A program made the position numbers and the translations under genes. A model generated the notes under the pieces. It was not told where the DNA came from. It saw only the letters and a program-made list of their open reading frames with translations, and did no database searches. 33,511 bases of DNA from an uncultured Cellvibrionales bacterium (GTDB taxonomy: Bacteria; Pseudomonadota; Gammaproteobacteria; Pseudomonadales; Porticoccaceae). Where the stretch lies: the NCBI GenBank assembly GCA_913031145.1, contig CAJWCO010000029.1:1-33511 (forward strand). The letters are read 5' to 3'. Below, one piece after another: positions 16,142 through 27,336 of this stretch (the stretch's first letter is position 1; every line of letters begins with the position of its first letter).

Positions 16142-17455
16142 ATGATTACTCCGAAAGAATATAAAAGTAGACGAAAAGACTTGATGGCAGTGATGGAGCC
16201 GAACAGCATTGCGGTGATCGCTGCTGCACCACATCGATTGCGCTCCAAAGATACACACTTTCCTTACAAGCAAGATACCACGTTTAGTTATCTCAGCGGC
16301 TTTCCCGAAGCGCACGCCGTGATCGTGTTGATCCCAGGTCGAAGCCAAGGCGAGTTTATTTTGTTTTGTCGTGAAAAAGACCGGCTGCGCGAGACATGGG
16401 ACGGTTTTTTATATGGCCCTGAGGGAGCGCGCGATGAATTTAGTGCGGATGACGCATTTCCGATCTCCGATATCGACGATATTTTACCAGGTATGTTGGA
16501 GGGCCGCGATCGGGTTTACTTCGGCATTGGTAAAGATGCTGATTTCGACAAGCAGTTGATGGGATGGATCAACAATATTCGAGAGCAACGCGGGCGAGGC
16601 GCGATACCGCCCGGTGAATTCGTTGATCTCGACCACTTTGTGAACGAAATGCGCCTGATTAAAACGTCGTCTGAAATGAAGCTCTTGCGACGCGCCGGTA
16701 CCATATCTGCGGCCGCACATCGTCGGGCAATGCGAGTGGCGACGCCTGGCCTGTATGAGTATCAAGTGCAGGCTGAGATAGAATACGAATTTATGATGCA
16801 GGGGGCTTCGGCACCGGCCTATACAACCATCGTTGGCAGCGGTAAAAACGGCTGTGTCCTTCATTACATTGAAAATAGCCACAAACTTGTCGATGGTGAT
16901 TTAGTGTTAATTGATGCTGGGTGCGAATACCAAGATTATGCCGCCGATATTACGCGAACTTTTCCTGTTAACGGGCGTTTTAGTTCCCCGCAAGCCGCTA
17001 TTTACGATGTTGTGCTGGCGGCTCACACGGAAGCTGTGGCTGCGATTGAGCCAGGCGTCCCCTACAATGTTGCGAATGACACAACCGTCAGGGTCATTAC
17101 TCAAGGGTTGGTTGATCTTGGTATTCTTAACGGCCAGGTTGACGAACTCATTGCCGAAGATGCACATCGAGATTTTTATATGCACAATTCAGGGCACTGG
17201 CTGGGAATGGATGTCCATGATGTCGGTGATTACAAGATTGATAAACGTTGGCGTGATTACGAGGCCGGAATGGTGTTAACGGTGGAGCCAGGTATTTATA
17301 TTGCGCCAGATAACGTCGAAGTCGACGAAAAATGGCGAGGCCTAGCGGTGCGTATTGAAGACGATGTGGTCGTGACTCGCAAAGGGTGTGAGCAATTCAC
17401 CGCCGATGTCCCAAAGCAGCGCTCTGAGATCGAAAAATTGATGGCCGACCGATGA
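16142..17455 (+). CDS. pepP: Xaa-Pro aminopeptidase P
   Basis: Removes N-terminal residues preceding proline, using a two-manganese site. The 437-residue product (E. coli 441) has the N-terminal creatinase-like domain (1-170) and a pita-bread catalytic domain. All five metal ligands are visible: D258 (LIDAG), D269 (YAADITRTF), H352 (NSGHWLGMDVHD), E382 (TVEPGIYI) and E406 (VRIEDDVV). It lies between ygfB and ubiH on one strand with short gaps, the usual operon in this class; the link to ubiquinone synthesis is positional, not functional. Confidence 0.96.
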   Translation: MITPKEYKSRRKDLMAVMEPNSIAVIAAAPHRLRSKDTHFPYKQDTTFSYLSGFPEAHAVIVLIPGRSQGEFILFCREKDRLRETWDGFLYGPEGARDEFSADDAFPISDIDDILPGMLEGRDRVYFGIGKDADFDKQLMGWINNIREQRGRGAIPPGEFVDLDHFVNEMRLIKTSSEMKLLRRAGTISAAAHRRAMRVATPGLYEYQVQAEIEYEFMMQGASAPAYTTIVGSGKNGCVLHYIENSHKLVDGDLVLIDAGCEYQDYAADITRTFPVNGRFSSPQAAIYDVVLAAHTEAVAAIEPGVPYNVANDTTVRVITQGLVDLGILNGQVDELIAEDAHRDFYMHNSGHWLGMDVHDVGDYKIDKRWRDYEAGMVLTVEPGIYIAPDNVEVDEKWRGLAVRIEDDVVVTRKGCEQFTADVPKQRSEIEKLMADR

Positions 17456-17476
17456 TACAGCCGCGCGGTATGCCGA

Positions 17477-18709
17477 ATGAGTGACGCAACGGAGCAAACC
17501 CAATTCGACATTGTGGTCGTCGGAGGCGGAATAGTAGGCCTCAGTATGGCGTTGTTGTTGGCGCAGCAGGAAATGGGATGGCGTGTGCTCGTTTTGGAGG
17601 CACGATCGGGTCATCCCAATAATGACAACGAGCCCTTTGATGCCCGAACAACGGCTCTTTCTTCCCACAGCCGAAACCTCTTCGAGGCGCTGGGCTTGTG
17701 GCCAGCAATGCAAAAATACGCGAGTCACATTCACTCAATTCATGTCAGCGATCGGGGACACGTTGGTATGGCGCGCCTCCATGCTGCCGATGCATCTGTC
17801 GATGCGTTAGGTTTCGTCATGGAAAACCATATTATGGTAGATGCGCTAGGTCAGAGTCTGGTCCGTGCCAAGATTCCGATATTTTGGTCTACCACGGTGT
17901 CGGCTGTGACGTTGGGTATCGATGGCGTGACGCTGAACCTAGGTCACAAGCAACCGCACGTGTCCGCCAAACTGCTAGTTGTTGCCGATGGGGGGGCATC
18001 CGAAACCGCCGCTAAACTGGGTATTCATACGGCCAACGACGACCTTGAGCAAAAGGCGCTTGTTGCTAATATTGGTTTGGCTAAAACGCACGCGGGCATT
18101 GCTTATGAGCGCTTTACCGCAGCGGGACCGCTGGCTTTGTTGCCCCTGACTGCGTGTGCTGGAAGCCCTCGAGCAGCACTCGTGTGGACACAGGCTACAG
18201 CGCGCATAGATGCGTTAATGCAATTAGACGACGTAGATTTCATAGGGGCATTACAAGAAGAGTTTGGTTATCGTTGCGGCGTTTTTAAATCGGTAGGAAT
18301 GCGGGCCTGTTACCCGATAAACACGAGTGTCGCAGAAGAGCAGATTCGGCATCGGGTGGTACTCGTGGGTAATTCGGCACATCATCTTCATCCGGTCGCG
18401 GGGCAGGGTTTGAATCTTGCATTGCGCGATGTCGCCAGCTTAGCAGAACGCCTTGCCCGGGCACGGACTGAGGGTCTGGATTATGCCTCTGTCAAGGTTC
18501 TGGAGCAGTACCGTAAGTCACGTTTTGAGGATCAGCGCCGCGTCATTGGATTTACGCAGCATGTGCCAAAGCTGTTTGCCAATAGGTCGCCAGTCTGGAT
18601 TACAGGGCGAAATACGGGTTTATTGGCATTAGACCTCATGGCTCCAATGCGCCGTAGATTTATGCACTTTGGCATGGTTGGGCAGCCATCGAGCGAACGC
18701 CATGTCTAG
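17477..18709 (+). CDS. ubiH: 2-octaprenyl-6-methoxyphenol hydroxylase UbiH
   Basis: FAD-dependent monooxygenase of aerobic ubiquinone synthesis (C1 hydroxylation). The 410-residue product has the dinucleotide loop GGGIVGLS (16-23), the DARTTALSSHSRNLF segment (55-69) typical of Ubi hydroxylases, and the second FAD motif LVGNSAHHLHPVAGQG (296-311). Expected to act in the Ubi complex at the membrane. The start at 17477 follows pepP by 21 bases. Its last 8 bases overlap the start of ubiI (ATGTCTAG), which implies coupled translation. Confidence 0.93.
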   Translation: MSDATEQTQFDIVVVGGGIVGLSMALLLAQQEMGWRVLVLEARSGHPNNDNEPFDARTTALSSHSRNLFEALGLWPAMQKYASHIHSIHVSDRGHVGMARLHAADASVDALGFVMENHIMVDALGQSLVRAKIPIFWSTTVSAVTLGIDGVTLNLGHKQPHVSAKLLVVADGGASETAAKLGIHTANDDLEQKALVANIGLAKTHAGIAYERFTAAGPLALLPLTACAGSPRAALVWTQATARIDALMQLDDVDFIGALQEEFGYRCGVFKSVGMRACYPINTSVAEEQIRHRVVLVGNSAHHLHPVAGQGLNLALRDVASLAERLARARTEGLDYASVKVLEQYRKSRFEDQRRVIGFTQHVPKLFANRSPVWITGRNTGLLALDLMAPMRRRFMHFGMVGQPSSERHV

Positions 18710-19913
18710 CCGAGGTCATCAAGAGGTCGATGTGATCATCGTCGGAGCTGGCATGGTCGGAGCACTTTGCGCTTATTTGCTGGCGAGGATGCAACCGACT
18801 CTCGATATTGCGCTGATTGAATCTAGTGGGTACCACGATGTTCAAGACGGTGACTTCGGCTCAGGCGTTGCGGCAGTAAATGAAAGCTCTCGACGGCTAT
18901 TCGAGAGCTGTGGTCTGTGGCAGGCGATTCTTGCCGAACGCTGCTGTGAGTACACTCGCATGGATGTCTGGGACGCCGATGGAACGGGGCGCGTCATTTT
19001 TGACTGTGCTGAGTTCAATCGCCCCAATCTTGGTTATATTGTCGAGCATTGCATCCTTAAAGGCGTCATTATGCGAGCCGTCAGCGAGACTAACAATGTC
19101 ACTTTGCATTGCCCAGAGACGGTTGTCGACTACACCTACTGTGACGATCTATCTGGCATCGAAGTAGAACTTGGCAGTGGCGAGCGGTTAAGAACACGAT
19201 TACTCATTGGGGCAGACGGCACCCGCTCCAATGTGCGCAGGGACTTTGCTTTGGCCACGCGGGAATGGGCTTACGAGCAGAGTTCGCTGACCGCCGTGGT
19301 GGAAACGGAGTGGGCACATCAATCCTCAGCGCGACAGATTTTTATGCCGACGGGTCCGTTGGCGCTGTTGCCGTTGCCTGAGCGTGAGGGCCGATACTAC
19401 TGCTCGCTCGTCTGGTCTCAGGATACACAAGTTGCCAATGAGCTTATGGCGCTTGACGACGCGGTTTTTTGCGAGCAGTTGGCGCGAGCGAGTGAGCGCA
19501 GTCTCGGAGCTATTTTAGCAACGGGCAAAAGGTCTCTAGTACCCCTCGTCCAACGCCATGCCATCGATTATGTGACGGATCGAGTGGCACTTATTGGGGA
19601 TGCAGCGCACAGTATCCATCCACTCGCGGGGCAGGGGGCGAACCTTGGTTTCGGTGATGTAAGGGTTCTAGCCGAGGAGATCAATCGCGCATTTAAGCTC
19701 GGTAGTGACTTTGGCGACATGGCGGTCTTAAAACGCTATCAACGGCGCCGAAAACCAGAAAATTTGTCTATGATGTCGTCTGTCGAATTAATTAAGCGAT
19801 TGTTTTCCACGTCGCATTTGCCGATACGATTGTTGCGTAATGTCGGCATGCGGAAGTTTGACCAAGTGCCCGCATTAAAGCGTTACGCAGTGAAACGAGC
19901 GATGGGATTTTAG
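18702..19913 (+). CDS. ubiI: Ubiquinone hydroxylase UbiI-type FAD monooxygenase
   Basis: Paralogue of the preceding gene, expected to hydroxylate C5 of the ubiquinone ring. The 403-residue product has the FAD loop GAGMVG (15-20), a DGTRSNVRRDF motif and LIGDAAHSIHPLAGQG (297-312). An upstream in-frame ATG at 18669 would add 11 residues inside ubiH; ATG at 18702 gives the family N-terminus (EVDVIIVGAG) and a classic overlap with the ubiH stop. The usual position after ubiH supports UbiI over UbiF or UbiM, but the regiospecificity cannot be read directly. Confidence 0.88.
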   Translation: MSSRGHQEVDVIIVGAGMVGALCAYLLARMQPTLDIALIESSGYHDVQDGDFGSGVAAVNESSRRLFESCGLWQAILAERCCEYTRMDVWDADGTGRVIFDCAEFNRPNLGYIVEHCILKGVIMRAVSETNNVTLHCPETVVDYTYCDDLSGIEVELGSGERLRTRLLIGADGTRSNVRRDFALATREWAYEQSSLTAVVETEWAHQSSARQIFMPTGPLALLPLPEREGRYYCSLVWSQDTQVANELMALDDAVFCEQLARASERSLGAILATGKRSLVPLVQRHAIDYVTDRVALIGDAAHSIHPLAGQGANLGFGDVRVLAEEINRAFKLGSDFGDMAVLKRYQRRRKPENLSMMSSVELIKRLFSTSHLPIRLLRNVGMRKFDQVPALKRYAVKRAMGF

Positions 19914-19953
19914 AGGCTTCAAGGCCAGGCTAGTTCGCTCGTGAGCAGATTTT

Positions 19954-21012
19954 TTATTGTCGGAGAACGATCAGTTTATAGCTGCGATTGCTGGCGAGCA
20001 CCTCGGCGGTATTAAAATAGTGATTAGCCTCTCGTTCCAGAGAGATAAATTGATTGACAACAAAGAGCGCGCGGCCTGAGGGCGTGAGTAAACGCTGGGT
20101 TGCGGATAGAAATTTCGTTCCCAACTGCGGGTCTGCCTTAAAGCCTCTGTGGAATGGAGGGTTGCAAAGAATGGTGTCAAAACGTTGCTCAATACCCGCT
20201 CCAGCATCCGCGACAATGACGTTGTTTGGCGTTCGAAGGTGACGCGCAAAATTCGCTCGGCAAGCTATCAGCGCCGCCGCATTATTATCAGTACCGGTGA
20301 TGTGTTGAAAGTTGAATTGACGGGCTTCGCAAGCCAGAAATCCATAGCCGCATCCTAAATCGAGCAAGGAATGAGGCGATTGTTCATAGGCCCCTAAAAA
20401 TTCTTCGAGGTGGGTGACTAAAAAGGCACTGCCTTGATCAATTTGGTCCCAGCCAAAAATTCCGGGTTTGCTGTGATACTGGCCGTCCAACGCTTCCGTG
20501 GGCCTTACTCTTTGGTAACTTTTGTCATTCAGCCAATTTCGATCCGCATCGTGAAGGGTCACTGAGGCTAAGTAGTGTTCGCCGTTCTTTTTTGCATATG
20601 CTGCTTCTCCGAAAAGGTTGCCGGCACGTTTAAGGTAACTTTTAAAGCCGTTATTTTTTGCGCCAGTGATCAGCAATTTTCCATGGAGCTTTAGGACGCG
20701 GCATGCCGCGTTAATAACGTGGTGTGTCGTGCTGCGCTCTTTCGACACGCGATAAAGGACGTAGTCGAAGCTGTGAGACTCTGTCTCGGTGAGGTCGAAA
20801 TCGTTAAACTGGCAATTCACACCTTCGGCGCGGGCGCTTTCTGCAACATCAAAGCGATTGCTTATGACGTTGATTGAACAGTGCTTGATCGCTTTAAATG
20901 TGCTCCAGTCTACTCGCGCCCAGTTCTCATCGGCGACGATTAACACCTTTCCCGTTAAAGTGGGTAACCTGTGTATTAGTAGCAAAACGCTGTGATCGAT
21001 CAAGCTTGTCAT
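19954..21012 (-). CDS. rsmC: RsmC/RlmG-type rRNA guanine-N2 methyltransferase
   Basis: S-adenosylmethionine-dependent methyltransferase with two tandem domains, as in RsmC (16S G1207) and RlmG (23S G1835). The N-terminal half is a degenerate copy; the C-terminal half carries motif I (LLDLGCGYGFLA, about 216-227) and the catalytic NPPFH (284-288). KPGIFGWDQIDQGSAFLV is the linker typical of the group. Length from the preferred ATG (21012) is 352 residues, closer to RsmC (343) than RlmG (378); the GTG at 21027 is an alternative. The gene is convergent with ubiI, 40 bases apart. RsmC versus RlmG is uncertain. Confidence 0.75.
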   Translation of the reverse strand: MTSLIDHSVLLLIHRLPTLTGKVLIVADENWARVDWSTFKAIKHCSINVISNRFDVAESARAEGVNCQFNDFDLTETESHSFDYVLYRVSKERSTTHHVINAACRVLKLHGKLLITGAKNNGFKSYLKRAGNLFGEAAYAKKNGEHYLASVTLHDADRNWLNDKSYQRVRPTEALDGQYHSKPGIFGWDQIDQGSAFLVTHLEEFLGAYEQSPHSLLDLGCGYGFLACEARQFNFQHITGTDNNAAALIACRANFARHLRTPNNVIVADAGAGIEQRFDTILCNPPFHRGFKADPQLGTKFLSATQRLLTPSGRALFVVNQFISLEREANHYFNTAEVLASNRSYKLIVLRQ

Positions 21013-21142
21013 CCGACTTAGCGCCACGGTGAGGTTTCATAAGGCGGGGAACATTGACCGACGCGGTGACGGTTTTGTAGCCTTGGGCCCCAAAGTCCGT
21101 CGATGCTCTTGTGGCTATACATCACGATTAACCATCCCTGTT

Positions 21143-22234
<1,092 letters not shown>

Positions 22235-22301
22235 CTACTACGCGTATTATTGTCGAGCGACCTTGGTGATCACCCGCCGGTCAGGAGAGCTTTAAATTGT
22301 T

Positions 22302-23594
22302 TTATAGAGAGGCAAAAACGCGTTCTGCTGCACGGAGTGTATTGGCAATGTCGGTGTCGGTGTGCGCGGCCGACATAAACCCGGCTTCGTAAGATGCGGG
22401 CGCCAAATACACGCCTTCTGCCAGCATGCCGTGAAAAAATTTGGCGAACCGCTTTGTGTCGCATCGCATGACTTGGTCGTAGTTGATGATCTTTTCTTCA
22501 TCGGAAAAAAATACGCCCCACATCGTGCCGACGTGGTTGCTCGTCAGGGGAATACCTGCAGCGGTCGCGCGCGCCACTAACCCTTCAACCAATGCGGTCG
22601 TACGAGCGATGACGGGCGTTAAAAAGTCTGGGTGAGAGATTAACTTTAGCGTTGCAAGGCCCGATGCCATGGCAACGGGATTTCCAGATAAGGTGCCTGC
22701 TTGATAGACCGGCCCCAATGGTGCGATATGGTCCATGATTTCGCGTTTACCACCAAAAGCACCGACAGGAAGTCCGCCGCCAATGACTTTGCCGAGGCAA
22801 ATAAGATCGGCATCGATACCGTAGTGCCCGATAGCGCCCGATCGGCTAATGCGAAAGCCGGTCATCACTTCGTCGATGATGAGTAAAGCGCCACTTTTGG
22901 TGCACGATGTTCGCAGTGCGTCCAAGAAGCCATCGATGGGAGGAACACAGTTCATATTTCCTACCACGGGTTCGACAATAATAGCGGCCACCTGATCACC
23001 GATGTCCGCCATGACGCGCCGAACCTGTTCGGGATCGTTGTAGGTCAGGGTAATCGTATGGTCGGCAAGGCAGGCGGGTACCCCTGGCGAGCTGGGAACA
23101 CCGAGCGTGAGCGCGCCAGAACCCGCTTTGACAAGCAGTGAATCTGAATGCCCATGGTAGCAGCCTTCAAACTTTACGATTTTGTCGCGTCCAGTGAAGC
23201 CGCGCGCCAAACGAATAGCACTCATGGTCGCCTCAGTCCCTGAGTTCACCATACGTATCATTTCCATCCCGGGCACAATATCGCAGATCATATCGGCTAG
23301 ACTGACCTCGAGTTCAGTCGGAGTGCCAAAGGTCATCGCTCGTTCTAGCTGGTCGCGAATTGCTTGTAAAACGGTTTCGTGCCCGTGCCCAAGAAGCATC
23401 GGCCCCCATGACAGGACGTAGTCGATATAGCGCTTGCCGTCAGCATCGAACATATAAGCGCCTTTTGCGCTCTGAAAAAACACGGGTGTACCGCCGACTG
23501 CTCGGAAGGCCCGAACAGGTGAATTGACGCCTCCGGGAATATGCCGTTGTGCGGCGGCAAAGAGTTGTTCAGAGCGGTAATTACCAGCAGTCAT
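22302..23594 (-). CDS. hemL: Glutamate-1-semialdehyde 2,1-aminomutase
   Basis: PLP enzyme making 5-aminolevulinate from glutamate-1-semialdehyde, the step feeding hemB. The 430-residue product has the family N-terminus ([12 protein letters not shown], 19-30), NSGTEA (117-122), YHGHSD (146-151), the DEVMTGFR motif (241-248) and the PLP Lys K269 in [16 protein letters not shown]. It shows that the organism uses the C5 (glutamyl-tRNA) route to haem. It lies on the same strand as hemB with 133 bases between, so a shared transcript is possible. Confidence 0.96.
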   Translation of the reverse strand: MTAGNYRSEQLFAAAQRHIPGGVNSPVRAFRAVGGTPVFFQSAKGAYMFDADGKRYIDYVLSWGPMLLGHGHETVLQAIRDQLERAMTFGTPTELEVSLADMICDIVPGMEMIRMVNSGTEATMSAIRLARGFTGRDKIVKFEGCYHGHSDSLLVKAGSGALTLGVPSSPGVPACLADHTITLTYNDPEQVRRVMADIGDQVAAIIVEPVVGNMNCVPPIDGFLDALRTSCTKSGALLIIDEVMTGFRISRSGAIGHYGIDADLICLGKVIGGGLPVGAFGGKREIMDHIAPLGPVYQAGTLSGNPVAMASGLATLKLISHPDFLTPVIARTTALVEGLVARATAAGIPLTSNHVGTMWGVFFSDEEKIINYDQVMRCDTKRFAKFFHGMLAEGVYLAPASYEAGFMSAAHTDTDIANTLRAAERVFASL

Positions 23595-23836
23595 AAGTTA
23601 ATCTCAGATTCTTATTTAAAAGGCGCGAGTGTAACGCTTTGCGCAGTACGTCGCGAGATGTGACGCCGTGTGCGTGCCGACGGGTCGAATGTTGTTAAGT
23701 GCGAGTGTGTACACGTTAGATATCGTTACGCATGCATATCTCGCTTGGATCCCTGCGTTTTCGTGAGTCTTATAGCCAAAGGGGTGATAGATTTTTTTAC
23801 TATACTGAGGCCAATTAATGGGTGAGGTGACATTTA

Positions 23837-24766
23837 ATGGTTCACATTTTGTTTTCTTCGAATGCCCCTCGGTGGGCTGAATACCGTCAGTCCCTCATCG
23901 AAGCGCTGGCGGCGTACGAACTCGATTTTACTGTACATTTAGAGATCGATCCGGCACAGGTTGACTATATTATTTATGACCCCGCTGGCGGGATCATAGA
24001 TTTTTCGCCCTATGTAAAGTGTCAAGCAGTCCTTTGCTTATGGGCTGGGGTCGATTCGATTGTCGGTAACAGCACGCTACATGCGCCGTTAACTCGCATG
24101 GTCGATGCAGGCCTGACTCAGGGCATGGTGGAATGGGTCGTTGGACACAGTTTAAGACATCAACTACGTATGGATTGCGATATCCTTAGGCAAGACGGTG
24201 CTTGGGTGCATAGAGTCACTCCACTCGCGGCTGAACGGCCAGTCACCATACTTGGGATGGGTACCTCGGGATATGCCTGTGCCACGGCATTATCGGGACT
24301 TGGGTTTGCTGTCACTGGATGGAGCCGAACATTAAAAAGGGATCGATCTCTGCGTCTTCTTCATGGAGAAGACGGTTTAAATACGGCCTTGCGTCAGGCA
24401 CAGATTGTCATATTACTTCTTCCGGCTACGCCGTTTACGCGACGACTAATCAACGCGAGTCGTTTGGCATATCTGCCGCAAGGCGCGGTTTTACTCAACG
24501 CAGGTCGTGGCGAACTCATTGACGATATCGCCCTCATCGCATCGTTAAACAGTGGGCATTTGTGCCATGCGACACTGGATGTATTTGCGTCAGAGCCGCT
24601 GCCTTCAACCCATCCTTTTTGGGCACATCCGAGAGTGACGGTGACGCCTCATATCGCATCGACTACCCGCCCTAGCACCGCGGCTCGGGTTCTCGCCGAA
24701 AATATTTGGCGCCATACTATCCGGCAACCTCTGTTACATCTCGTTGACCGTAACAACGGGTATTAA
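23837..24766 (+). CDS. ghrA: Glyoxylate/hydroxypyruvate reductase A-type protein
   Basis: NAD(P)H-dependent reductase of the D-isomer-specific 2-hydroxyacid dehydrogenase family, GhrA branch, reducing glyoxylate and hydroxypyruvate. The 309-residue product has a Rossmann loop (TILGMGTSGYA, 137-147), a LPATPFTRRLIN segment, and the catalytic trio R224 (NAGRGE), E253 (FASEPLP) and H272 (TPHIAS). The Rossmann glycines are GMGTSG, a minor variant of GxGxxG. GGGTGAGGTGA precedes the ATG. It is divergent from hemL with a 242-base gap; a TATACT at 23801-23806 could be its -10 box. Confidence 0.88.
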   Translation: MVHILFSSNAPRWAEYRQSLIEALAAYELDFTVHLEIDPAQVDYIIYDPAGGIIDFSPYVKCQAVLCLWAGVDSIVGNSTLHAPLTRMVDAGLTQGMVEWVVGHSLRHQLRMDCDILRQDGAWVHRVTPLAAERPVTILGMGTSGYACATALSGLGFAVTGWSRTLKRDRSLRLLHGEDGLNTALRQAQIVILLLPATPFTRRLINASRLAYLPQGAVLLNAGRGELIDDIALIASLNSGHLCHATLDVFASEPLPSTHPFWAHPRVTVTPHIASTTRPSTAARVLAENIWRHTIRQPLLHLVDRNNGY

Positions 24767-24924
24767 AGAGCTGCTAAATCAATTCGGGTTAATGCGACCA
24801 TCAAAAAAGTGTGCTTTGAACCCAGCAAGTCTTATACTCTGTGCTTGGGCAGGATCCTTTTACGGACAAAGGTCGGGTTATAAGGAGTGTTTACACGCAT
24901 TACTAAACGAAAAAGTACTTACGT

Positions 24925-25671
24925 ATGCACATCTTTGGTAGCCTTAAGCTCTATGTCCTGACCATTTTTTTAATTTATTCCCATACTACAATCGCGCAAA
25001 CGGGTCTTCCTGGACATCGACACATTGCAGTAAAAGGTTCAGCAGAAGTCACTGCGATTGCAGATATTGCGGTGGTGCATTTGGATGTTGAGAGTACCAA
25101 GGTCTTGGGTTTGTCCGCCAAGCGCGCGGTAGATGACCGCGTAAACGATCTTATCGGCGGTTTGGGGGCGTTTGGTATCGATGAAAAAGACTTATCCGCT
25201 TCCGACATTTCAATTCGGCCGCGGTATGAAAATCCGAGTCATAAAATGAGAAAGGTTAGCGGTTACCGAGCGCATCGAACGCTTAAGGTGACGCTCAAAG
25301 ATATCCGCAAATTAAGCGCATTGTTAGACTTTATTTTGCGGGTGAAAATTAATGGAATTCGTAACATTGAGCTTAAATCGTCTGACGCGGCGGCTCATGA
25401 GGCGCAAGCGCATGCTCAGGCGATCAACAATGCAACACTTCAAGCGGCAGCGCTCGCAAAAGCTTTCGGCGCTAAACTTGGTCCTATCTACAGTATCCAC
25501 CCAGTCGCCAAAAATATGTACAGCCGTTATGGTCGCAACAAAACCGTAGATGGTGTTCAGTTTGAGGCAATGGGCGCGCTCAAGTCATCACAGCCGGGTC
25601 AATATCTGCAGGAAAATCTGGTTTTTTCTGCATCGATTAATTCAGTTTACGACCTCATAATCGACTTCTAA
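24925..25671 (+). CDS. SIMPL domain (DUF541) exported protein
   Basis: A 248-residue envelope protein of the SIMPL/DUF541 family, whose bacterial role is poorly defined (members have been linked to oxidative stress and to periplasmic or outer membrane location). A signal peptide ends near residue 24 (TTIAQ). The domain starts with HIAVKGSAEVTAIADIAVVHLDVES, contains the tandem DVRxRL-like segments SASDISIRPRYE and GYRAHRTLKVTLKD, and the typical DAAAHEAQAHAQAINNATLQAAALAKAFGAKLG helix. The gene stands alone, convergent with hemJ. No ribosome site is obvious directly upstream. Confidence 0.82.
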   Translation: MHIFGSLKLYVLTIFLIYSHTTIAQTGLPGHRHIAVKGSAEVTAIADIAVVHLDVESTKVLGLSAKRAVDDRVNDLIGGLGAFGIDEKDLSASDISIRPRYENPSHKMRKVSGYRAHRTLKVTLKDIRKLSALLDFILRVKINGIRNIELKSSDAAAHEAQAHAQAINNATLQAAALAKAFGAKLGPIYSIHPVAKNMYSRYGRNKTVDGVQFEAMGALKSSQPGQYLQENLVFSASINSVYDLIIDF

Positions 25672-25732
25672 GCACCGGTCGTGGCCTGGTGTTATGTCGT
25701 CACTACGTCGCGCGAATGCGGCAATCGCGCAG

Positions 25733-26158
25733 CTAAAACGGTTTGACGATGACTAAGACCACGATGGTAGTTAGAAAGAGCACTGGAACTTCGTTGAAGA
25801 CGCGAAAATATGTATGCGATTTGTCATTGGTACCGTTGGCAAATCGCTTGAGATGTCTCAAACACAGGTAGTGGTACACGACCACCAAAAATACCGCGCC
25901 CAGTTTGGCATGGAACCAGCCTTGCTTTAAGTAATAATCTGGCGCCATCGTGACTAACCATACTCCGAGCAATATCGTCGCATACATTGCAGGGTTAGCA
26001 ATGCCAAGGTAAAGTTTTCGCTCCATTACTGTGAAGCGCTCGAGACTTATTGTGTCCTCGGCCATGGCGTGATAAACGAACAGTCTTGGAAGATAAAAGA
26101 GTGCAGCGAACCAAGACGTCATGGCGATGAGATGAAAGGCTTTTACCCATTCGTACAT
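25733..26158 (-). CDS. hemJ: Protoporphyrinogen IX oxidase, HemJ family
   Basis: Small inner-membrane haem protein that oxidises protoporphyrinogen IX to protoporphyrin IX, replacing HemG or HemY. The 141-residue product has four hydrophobic segments and the family signatures KAFHLIAMTSWFAALFYLPR (6-25), with the conserved His near position 9, MERKLYLGIANPAM (45-58) and WFHAKLGAVFLVVVYHY. It is not contiguous with hemB and hemL, but all three are within 5 kb, so part of the haem pathway clusters loosely here. HemJ next to argC is also what I recall from Pseudomonas. Confidence 0.88.
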   Translation of the reverse strand: MYEWVKAFHLIAMTSWFAALFYLPRLFVYHAMAEDTISLERFTVMERKLYLGIANPAMYATILLGVWLVTMAPDYYLKQGWFHAKLGAVFLVVVYHYLCLRHLKRFANGTNDKSHTYFRVFNEVPVLFLTTIVVLVIVKPF

Positions 26159-26304
26159 TATTGCCTCATTAACTTGTGCTGTTAGCCATTTTTACATCAG
26201 CGAATTTAGCAACGGGCTCAGTCTCGATTAACACCGCAGCGAGTCCCGTAATGCGGTATTATAGGCGGCTTGCGTCTATCTGGATAATAAAAAGGGTCTG
26301 AGCG

Positions 26305-27336
26305 ATGATCAAAGTGGCCATTGTGGGGGCGACAGGGTACACCGGCGCTGAATTGCTGAGGTTGTTGGCAAATCATCCGCATGCTGAGGTCGTCGCCGTC
26401 ACATCACGGAGCGAAGCGGGAAGGCGCGTTGACCATTTGTATCCAAGTCTACGCGGTGTTGTCGATTTGGTTTTTGAAAAGCCAACGCTCGAGGCGTTGG
26501 CGGATTGCCAGTTAGTATTTTTCGCGACTCCTCATGGAGTCGCTCAGGCACTGGTGCCTCAGGTGTTAGCCGCGGGCGTACGAGTCATCGATTTGTCGGC
26601 TGACTTTCGAATTCGCGATATCCCTTTGTGGGAGCGCTGGTATGGTCAAGCACATGGTGCTCCAGACTACGTGGCGCGAGCCGTTTACGGGTTGCCAGAG
26701 TTCAATCGCGCGCTTATCGCCAATGCCAATCTTATCGCCTGCCCCGGTTGTTATCCCACGAGTATTCAGCTGGGATTGATGCCGCTGTTACAGGCAGGTT
26801 GTATCGATACGACCGACGTTATTGCGAATGTGGCATCGGGCGTTAGCGGTGCAGGTCGTCAAGCGAATATCGCGACGTTATATTCGGAGGTGAGTGACAG
26901 CTACAAGGCTTATGGTGCGGCTGGCCATCGGCATCACCCAGAAACCCAACAGGGGTTGTCCGATATGGCGGGCTGTCCGGTTGGCCTCACCTTTGTGCCA
27001 CATTTGCTTCCAATAAATCGCGGTATTCATGCCACGCTTTTTGCAAATTTGACGTGCGACGATGTCGACCTTCAATCCGTGTTCGAAGACCGCTATGCGG
27101 ATGAGCCCTTCGTGTCGATCTTGCCCGAGGGGGGGCACCCTGAGACGCGAAGTGTTCGCGGCTCTAATTTTTGCCAGATTGCAGTACACAGACCTCACGG
27201 GGGGCGGAAAGTTGTGGTTTTGGTGGTTGAGGATAATTTGACCAAAGGTGCGTCAGGGCAAGCGATTCAATGTATGAATCTTATGTTCGCGTGGGATGAA
27301 ACAGCAGGTTTGAACTGCGTCGGATTAGTACCGTGA
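26305..27336 (+). CDS. argC: N-acetyl-gamma-glutamyl-phosphate reductase
   Basis: NADPH-dependent third step of arginine synthesis. The 343-residue product starts with the Rossmann loop [14 protein letters not shown] (4-17) and carries the nucleophile C149 in [13 protein letters not shown], plus the HRHHPE(T) segment near 210 with a catalytic His. The TGA at 27334-27336 overlaps the ATG of the next gene (TGATG), so the downstream gene is translationally coupled. The order argC, membrane protein, bactofilin, erpA matches Pseudomonas. Confidence 0.96.
   Translation: MIKVAIVGATGYTGAELLRLLANHPHAEVVAVTSRSEAGRRVDHLYPSLRGVVDLVFEKPTLEALADCQLVFFATPHGVAQALVPQVLAAGVRVIDLSADFRIRDIPLWERWYGQAHGAPDYVARAVYGLPEFNRALIANANLIACPGCYPTSIQLGLMPLLQAGCIDTTDVIANVASGVSGAGRQANIATLYSEVSDSYKAYGAAGHRHHPETQQGLSDMAGCPVGLTFVPHLLPINRGIHATLFANLTCDDVDLQSVFEDRYADEPFVSILPEGGHPETRSVRGSNFCQIAVHRPHGGRKVVVLVVEDNLTKGASGQAIQCMNLMFAWDETAGLNCVGLVP

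Noticed and set aside
25672-25732. Terminator between the SIMPL gene and hemJ
   Set aside because: A CACC/GGTG stem is visible, but it is weak and no T-run follows on either strand.
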